Shown: one piece after another, positions 1-3,339 of the stretch
Layout: each line of letters starts with the position of its first letter
Position numbering within the stretch: the stretch's first letter is position 1
Assembly (NCBI GenBank): GCA_030616165.1
Contig: JAUWXV010000245.1
Span: 1 to 5,448 of the forward strand
DNA: 5,448 bases
From: a bacterium
Lineage (GTDB): Bacteria > SM23-31 > JAUVVT01
Direction: 5' to 3'
Position numbers and translations under genes: made by a program
The notes under the pieces: model-generated
Told to the model about the DNA's origin: nothing
What the model saw: the letters and a program-made list of their open reading frames with translations, nothing else
Databases searched by the model: none

Positions 1-568
1 GAAGAGTCCTTGCATGACCAATCGTTATCTCCCCTTTTCTAAGACTCTCTTTAACTTCATCAGGCAAGTTCAGAAGTCTTAAAAGATTTGCTATGGTTGT
101 TCTATCAACACTTACCTTTTTTGCAATATCCTCCTGCGTCAGACTGCATTCTTCCATTAACCTCCTATAACCTTTACCAAGTTCTATAGGATTAAGATTT
201 TCTCTCTGAATATTTTCTATTATTGATAATTCAAGTAAATCTTCTTTTTTATATACAGAAAGCACATAAGCAGGTATTTTCTTAATCCCGACTTCTTTAG
301 CAGCCCTTAACCTTCTTCCTCCTGCTATAAGTTCATACCCACCGTCAATCCTTCTAACAGCTATTGGTTGAACAATACCCTTTTCTATTATTGAATTTTT
401 CAATTTCTCCATATTTTCCGGATTAAAGTCTTCTCTTGCTTGATATGGATTTGGTTTTACTACATCAATACCTATTTCCACAAAATTTTTACCTTTGTAT
501 TCATTATCAATACTCAATTCACCAGGGAAAAGGGCTCTAAGACCCTTGCCTAAATGTTTCTTTACCAT
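1..568 (-). CDS. parB: ParB/Spo0J-family chromosome partitioning protein (3' end beyond window)
   Basis: ParB is the CTP-dependent DNA clamp that loads at parS sites near the origin, spreads along DNA and stimulates the ParA ATPase during chromosome segregation. 189 codons are visible of a protein that normally has about 280-300 residues; the C-terminal dimerisation domain lies beyond the left edge. In order: an N-terminal ParA-interaction segment (residues 4-14, KHLGKGLRALF); the nucleotide-binding N-domain with the NPYQAR motif (40-45), the KGIVQPI stretch (63-69) and the GxRRxRA motif (83-89, here GGRRLRA); the ENIQRENLNPIE block (118-129); and a helix-turn-helix around residues 143-168 ending in the typical IANLLRLLNLP. 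The ATG at 566-568 is preceded by AAAGGAG at 10 nt spacing, and the N-terminal motif sits right behind it, so this start is secure. It overlaps the 3' end of parA by 32 bp in another frame, which suggests translational coupling. The usual GERR motif reads GGRR. Identity is clear from the motifs; the assignment to the chromosomal subclass is inferred from the pairing with a Soj-type ParA. Confidence 0.96.
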   Translation of the reverse strand, partial: MVKKHLGKGLRALFPGELSIDNEYKGKNFVEIGIDVVKPNPYQAREDFNPENMEKLKNSIIEKGIVQPIAVRRIDGGYELIAGGRRLRAAKEVGIKKIPAYVLSVYKKEDLLELSIIENIQRENLNPIELGKGYRRLMEECSLTQEDIAKKVSVDRTTIANLLRLLNLPDEVKESLRKGEITIGHARTL

Positions 569-1322
569 TATTTAAAATCTCCTTTGCTAAACTCATATAA
601 TTTTCACACCCTATAGAAACTGCATCAAAAAGTACAATAGGTTTGCCATGACTCGGTGCTTCTCCAAGACGAACATTTCTATGAATGCAGGTATCAAAGA
701 CCCTGCTTTGAAAATAGGATTTCACTTCATCTGAAACCTGTTTTGAAAGGTTTAATCTTCTGTCATACATTGTCAGCAGTATACCTTCAACCTTGAGATT
801 TGGGTTAAGATGTTTTTGAACAAGTCTAATGGTATTAAGAAGATGGCTCAAACCTTCAAGAGCATAATATTCACACTGTATCGGAATCATAACCGAATCG
901 GCAGCAGTGAGTGAATTTAATGTTAATAATCCTAAAGATGGCGGACAATCTATTATAATATACTCAAATTCATCTTTCAAAGAGCTGAGAGCGCTCCTTA
1001 ACATCTTTTCCCTCGATTCAATGTTCACCAGTTCAACCTCCGCACCCACTAAACGTATATTGGAAGGAATCAATTTGAGAAATGGTATCTCAGTGGTATG
1101 AATTATTTCATTTATATCCAAATTTTCCATCAGTGATTCATAAATGGTCTTTTCCAGTTTTCTCGGGTCTATTCCCAAACCGCTGGTTGCATTTGCCTGA
1201 GGGTCCATATCAACAAGGAGAGTATTTATCTCTGCTACACTTATACAGGAGGATAAATTCACAGCAGTAGTGGTCTTACCAACTCCGCCCTTCTGATTGG
1301 CGATAGCAATTATTTTTCTCAA
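537..1322 (-). CDS. parA: ParA/Soj chromosome partitioning ATPase
   Basis: ParA is a deviant-Walker ATPase that forms ATP-bound dimers on the nucleoid and, released by ParB-parS complexes, moves sister origins apart. The 261-residue protein has the deviant Walker A motif KGGVGKTT at 11-18 with the signature lysine K11 and catalytic-loop lysine K16, the A' motif LLVDMDPQANAT at 35-46 with D40, and Walker B YIIIDCPPS at 121-129 with D125. The RNVRLGEAPSHGKP segment at 215-228 belongs to the C-terminal part that in Soj proteins carries DNA-contact arginines. The size, and the absence of an N-terminal helix-turn-helix, fit the chromosomal Soj type rather than plasmid P1/F ParA. The start is TTG at 1320-1322, with AAGGG five bases upstream; no in-frame ATG fits better, and the MRKIIAIANQKGG start matches the family. 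It is the first gene of a parA-parB operon, with a good -10 box just upstream. It ends in TAG inside the start of parB. Confidence 0.97.
   Translation of the reverse strand: MRKIIAIANQKGGVGKTTTAVNLSSCISVAEINTLLVDMDPQANATSGLGIDPRKLEKTIYESLMENLDINEIIHTTEIPFLKLIPSNIRLVGAEVELVNIESREKMLRSALSSLKDEFEYIIIDCPPSLGLLTLNSLTAADSVMIPIQCEYYALEGLSHLLNTIRLVQKHLNPNLKVEGILLTMYDRRLNLSKQVSDEVKSYFQSRVFDTCIHRNVRLGEAPSHGKPIVLFDAVSIGCENYMSLAKEILNNGKETFRQGS
579..585 (-). promoter_or_regulatory. Ribosome binding site of parB, inside parA
   Basis: The minus strand reads AAAGGAG, ten bases before the parB ATG (566-568). It lies within the last codons of parA, so parB translation starts on mRNA that parA ribosomes are still crossing. 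It decides the parB start. Confidence 0.8.
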
Positions 1323-1344
1323 TTTATCCCTTAAAGAGTGGAAT

Positions 1345-1373
1345 ATTATAAATGAAGATAATTTTTTATTAAA
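1345..1373 (-). promoter_or_regulatory. Candidate parA promoter
   Basis: On the minus strand a perfect TATAAT lies at 1345-1350. With a 17-bp spacer, the -35 position (1368-1373) reads TTTAAT, a poor match to TTGACA. Transcription would start about 15 bases before the TTG start codon, leaving a very short leader that still holds the AAGGG ribosome site. The surroundings are so AT-rich that a chance TATAAT is possible. Confidence 0.42.
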
Positions 1374-1660
1374 AAATATAAATTAAACACTTAATAAAAG
1401 CAAGCAAAATATATCTTTAATAGAACTTCTATGAAAAAGGATGTTCTGTTCCGATGATAAAAAAATTTGTTTCTTTATTATTTTTTTATATAAATCCGAG
1501 AGCACGATTTATTGCGCACACTAAATCATTTGGTTTCGATAAATTTTGATAATTTTGGAAAGAAAGTAACAAAAAATTTTTATAATATTTCTAACTTTTA
1601 TTATTTAGGGTTTCATAAAAATACTTTATTAGAAATAATCAAAAAAAGCATTAGCAAGAG
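1374..1660. other. AT-rich intergenic DNA without a recognisable feature
   Basis: This stretch upstream of the parA promoter is very AT-rich and has no credible gene, tRNA or terminator. The only pattern seen is a short imperfect direct repeat (gataaatttt then gataatttt near 1538-1556). It may hold upstream control DNA for parA, but no operator or parS-like site was found. Confidence 0.5.
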
Positions 1661-1694
1661 TTGTAATTCCCCCGAGTACTCGGGGGAATTACAA
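1661..1694. repeat. Perfect 34-bp palindrome
   Basis: The half-site TTGTAATTCCCCCGAGT is followed directly by its exact reverse complement, with no spacer and GTAC at the centre. Seventeen of 17 pairs match, and the first flanking bases (g and a) break the symmetry. The GC-rich core CCCCCGAGTACTCGGGGG stands out in AT-rich DNA. No T-run follows on either side, so it is not a standard Rho-independent terminator. It could be a dimeric protein-binding site, a cruciform-forming dispersed repeat, or a hairpin in a read-through transcript. Its right half shares ACTCGGGGGA with the element at 2175-2274. Confidence 0.95.
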
Positions 1695-1730
1695 AAGGTA
1701 TTTATATTTATAATATCTGATAAATTCTCA

Positions 1731-1824
1731 CGTAGGGGCGAACTTGCCTGTCCTTTGGGCTTGTCCTTCGGGCTTGTCCTTTGGATTCGCCCTTATAATG
1801 AGGGCGGGTAAACCCGCCCCTACG
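1731..1824. repeat. REP/MITE-like structured repeat with terminal inverted repeats
   Basis: The element starts with CGTAGGGGCG (1731-1740) and ends with its exact complement CGCCCCTACG (1815-1824). Inside there are two further structures. GGGCGAA (1736-1742) pairs with TTCGCCC (1786-1792) around the tandem units, and GGGCGGGT-aa-ACCCGCCC (1802-1819) forms a tight hairpin. No transposase or substantial ORF is present. The 'GTAGGGGCG...CGCCCCTAC' ends resemble short dispersed repeats I know from many bacterial genomes, which presumably move by a transposase acting in trans; that part is inference. One window cannot show copy number. Confidence 0.8.
1747..1785. repeat. Three 13-bp tandem units inside the repeat element
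   Basis: The units are CCTGTCCTTTGGG (1747-1759), CTTGTCCTTCGGG (1760-1772) and CTTGTCCTTTGGA (1773-1785). Adjacent units differ at two positions. They fill the loop of the GGGCGAA/TTCGCCC stem almost exactly, so copy number may vary between element copies by slippage. Confidence 0.85.
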
Positions 1825-1848
1825 GAATAACTATGTTATAAATATAAA

Positions 1849-2174
1849 AAAATTATTAACCCTGAAACAGAATATATTTTCATGTTTTGTGTTAATCTAA
1901 AAGATTATTAACGTGCTACTGTATTTTATCACAATTAATCTTGATATATATAAAAACTGCCTAATAACCCATAAAAAAGGTCGATTTTAACATGAAAATG
2001 GCTAATTTTTGGTCTCCTAAGTTCAATATTAACAAGTGTTAATTTTTAGCATCCTCGTAACTTGTTATATGGTAATAACTTACGAATTTCGTGAACCCCT
2101 AACTTTTATTATTCATAAATTTACATTTGTTGTGAATAAACGGTTACTTACATATATTTAAGTATATCATAATT
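1849..2174. other. AT-rich intergenic stretch with several short inverted repeats
   Basis: No gene is visible here. It holds short inverted repeats: AATCT/AGATT at 1894-1906, ATTAACA-ag-TGTTAAT at 2028-2043, and ACGAA-t-TTCGT at 2082-2092. TTATTCATAA (2109-2118) against TTGTGAATAA (2130-2139) matches in nine of ten pairs. Such short matches are expected at some rate in AT-rich DNA. Their position beside parA and near gyrA makes them worth comparing with origin or operator sequences, but nothing here proves either. Confidence 0.5.
2131..2139 (-). promoter_or_regulatory. Single DnaA-box-like 9-mer
   Basis: The minus strand reads TTATTCACA, which fits the relaxed DnaA-box pattern TTATNCACA. It forms part of the right arm of the inverted repeat at 2109-2139. 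I found no second good match in the gap, so it may be a chance match; an origin would normally show a cluster. Confidence 0.25.
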
Positions 2175-2274
2175 TGTCATGTTGCGTCCCAGGAGAACTC
2201 GGGGGACGACATCTCTAAATTTTTGAGATTTCTCGACTCCGCCCCGAAACTTCGGGGCTCCGCTCGAAATAACA
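2175..2274. repeat. Composite three-hairpin repeat, about 100 bp
   Basis: Three stem-loops follow each other closely. CGTCCC (2185-2190) pairs with GGGACG (2203-2208), with a second short GAG/CTC pairing inside. ATCTCTAAA pairs with TTTTGAGAT (2211-2229, one mismatch). GCCCCGAA-ac-TTCGGGGC (2241-2258) is a perfect 8-bp stem. The outer ends TGTCAT (2175) and ATAACA (2274) are imperfectly complementary. The segment from TTTCTCGACTCCGCC to GCTCGAAAT resembles a repeat family common in bacterial drafts, described here from memory and not searched. It has no ORF and no T-run typical of a terminator. It shares ACTCGGGGGA with the palindrome at 1661-1694. Confidence 0.7.
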
Positions 2275-2425
2275 CCTATATTATGCAATTCAGCATTTAT
2301 GAGTATATCAGGCTAATTGACTGCAGAGTGAAAAATTAGAAATGGTAGAATCTTTCAATGCTCCAATTTTGGTACTTATTAAATTAAAAAGACTTATGAC
2401 TTCAAATACAGCAAATATCAAAAAA
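2275..2425. other. Intergenic DNA 3' of the cysteine-rich gene
   Basis: This stretch follows the last gene of the gyrA unit. I see no gene and no convincing terminator. AAATCAA-a-TTGATTT (2423-2437) spans the stop codon and is followed in mRNA sense by T residues, but its stem has almost no GC pairs and its loop is too small. Confidence 0.45.
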
Positions 2426-2839
2426 TCAAATTGATTTAATCCAATCTTCCTCTTCATCTGAAAGAATAATACCTTCGCTTTCTACATATTTAGCCGCGGT
2501 ACATGTACCATTTTCATCAAGATAAATCCCTTCCTTATTCATGCAACTGCTTTCAATATTAAAATCACAATTTGTATTATCACAATACAAAATTAATGTG
2601 ATAACCCCTCCATTAATAGACTCTTCTTCAAGTTTATTTCTTTTGAGTCCTGCTTCCATTTTCTTGTTTTTTAGACATAAATTGTATCTCTCGCATGAAT
2701 CACAGTCATATTCATCACAAATATTAATATTCTCACATGTGCCTGTAAAATCGAGGGTTACTTCACTAAGAAGGCATCTGTGGTTTAAATTATCGTCCTC
2801 GTAGCATTCTAAACAGTTGCAGCCAAAAATATTGCTCAT
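2426..2839 (-). CDS. Cysteine-rich protein with two DUF1540-like four-Cys modules
   Basis: I do not recognise this as a named gene. It encodes 137 residues with 13 cysteines, no signal peptide and no membrane segment, and an acidic C-terminus (SDEEEDWIKSI). The cysteines form three groups. Module 1 is C7-x4-C12-x9-C22-x12-C35, with an extra C9. A middle cluster is C41-x4-C46-x2-C49-x5-C55. After a charged linker (57-73), module 2 is C86-x4-C91-x7-C99-x13-C113. Modules 1 and 2 look like duplicates: both end in L-D-x-x-G-T-C after a similar spacing. Module 2, with C-D-x-x-x-C-x-F-N and a later I-x-L, resembles the DUF1540 family, whose function is unknown. Three metal sites (zinc or iron-sulphur) in the cytoplasm are plausible but inferred. 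The start is the ATG at 2837-2839, ten bases after a perfect AAGGAGG; a longer reading from TTG at 2872 would translate the ribosome site itself. It lies 62 bp behind archease on the same strand and is probably co-transcribed with it. Confidence 0.85.
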   Translation of the reverse strand: MSNIFGCNCLECYEDDNLNHRCLLSEVTLDFTGTCENINICDEYDCDSCERYNLCLKNKKMEAGLKRNKLEEESINGGVITLILYCDNTNCDFNIESSCMNKEGIYLDENGTCTAAKYVESEGIILSDEEEDWIKSI

Positions 2840-2849
2840 AATATCATAT

Positions 2850-2856
2850 CCTCCTT
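2850..2856 (-). promoter_or_regulatory. Ribosome binding site of the cysteine-rich gene
   Basis: The minus strand reads AAGGAGG, ten bases before the ATG at 2837-2839. It fixes the start at that ATG and argues that the ORF is a real gene, independently translated at good strength. Confidence 0.85.
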
Positions 2857-2901
2857 CTGATATTACAAACAAATATCCCTTATTTATTTATAATAGTTAA
2901 A

Positions 2902-3339
2902 TTAAATATCAAAAATTACCTGTCCCTCCCAAGCGTCGTTTATCTTTTTTACATAAAACTTATGATATGTTACAAGTTTAATTTCGTTTTTTATAAGATG
3001 TTTATTTAGATTTATATTCTCTCCTTTTGCAGTCGCAGAGACAAAAAATTTTCCCTTATTTTCAGAAGCATTTTTAATATTAAATTCCCTGAAAAGAAAA
3101 AGTTCATTTTGATGAAAAAAATGTAATTCCCTCAGCCAGTTTATTGTTACCTCTTCATAATCCTTCCCAACAATTCTAAAATGTTTCTCTTCGGCAGCCT
3201 TTACTGTTCTCCTGTCAATAATTATTGAAAACATCCCCCTTGCCGCATTTATAAGAGTTTCTGAAAAAGAGTTCCCGTAAAACTTAATTCCCACATCGGC
3301 GGTATGGTCTATGGCTGCAAATCCTGATTTATTACTCAT
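2902..3339 (-). CDS. Archease, RtcB RNA ligase activator family
   Basis: Archease is a small soluble protein that helps the RNA ligase RtcB become guanylylated and turn over repeatedly in tRNA splicing or RNA repair. Read from the ATG at 3337-3339 it has 145 residues, close to the usual 140 or so. The family signature is clear: IDHTADVGIKFYG near the N-terminus (residues 10-22), with the conserved D-H-T-A-D acidic and histidine residues, and near the C-terminus LVTYHKFYVKK then a tryptophan and a terminal FDI. In known archeases the conserved acidic residues at both ends form a metal site; that is family knowledge. An upstream in-frame ATG at 3358-3360 would add MKKIICK. Neither start has a strong ribosome site. 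I prefer the shorter form because family members begin just before the HTAD motif and because it gives an 8-bp overlap with the gyrA stop, a common coupling geometry. No rtcB is in the window. Confidence 0.92.
   Translation of the reverse strand: MSNKSGFAAIDHTADVGIKFYGNSFSETLINAARGMFSIIIDRRTVKAAEEKHFRIVGKDYEEVTINWLRELHFFHQNELFLFREFNIKNASENKGKFFVSATAKGENINLNKHLIKNEIKLVTYHKFYVKKINDAWEGQVIFDI

Larger units (their letters stand above)
1701..1848. repeat. Outer AT-rich inverted repeat around the GC-rich element
   Basis: TTTATATTTATAA at 1701-1713 is exactly complementary to TTATAAATATAAA at 1836-1848. Inward of these arms the similarity continues imperfectly towards the GC-rich repeat at 1731-1824. 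The arrangement may mean that the mobile-like unit is larger than its GC-rich core, or that the core inserted into a pre-existing AT-rich palindrome. In DNA this AT-rich a 13-bp match is weaker evidence than in mixed sequence. Confidence 0.6.

Noticed and set aside
1512-1811. Plus-strand open frame of 99 codons in the intergenic gap
   Set aside because: It starts at TTG without a ribosome site, reads straight through the 34-bp palindrome and the tandem units of the repeat element, and its product resembles no family. The frame is open by chance.
1661-1824. CRISPR array
   Set aside because: The repeats are inverted rather than direct, the only tandem units are contiguous 13-mers without spacers, and no cas gene is near.
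1323-2425. parS site upstream of parA
   Set aside because: I looked for TGTTTCACGTGAAACA and close variants by eye on both strands; none of the palindromes here has that core.
2423-2437. Rho-independent terminator after the Cys-rich gene
   Set aside because: The inverted repeat is AT-only apart from single GC pairs, has a one-base centre, and overlaps the stop codon. It is too weak to call a terminator.
2840-2872. An 11-residue N-terminal extension of the Cys-rich protein from TTG at 2872
   Set aside because: The extension would translate the perfect AAGGAGG ribosome site at 2850-2856, which clearly serves the ATG at 2837-2839.
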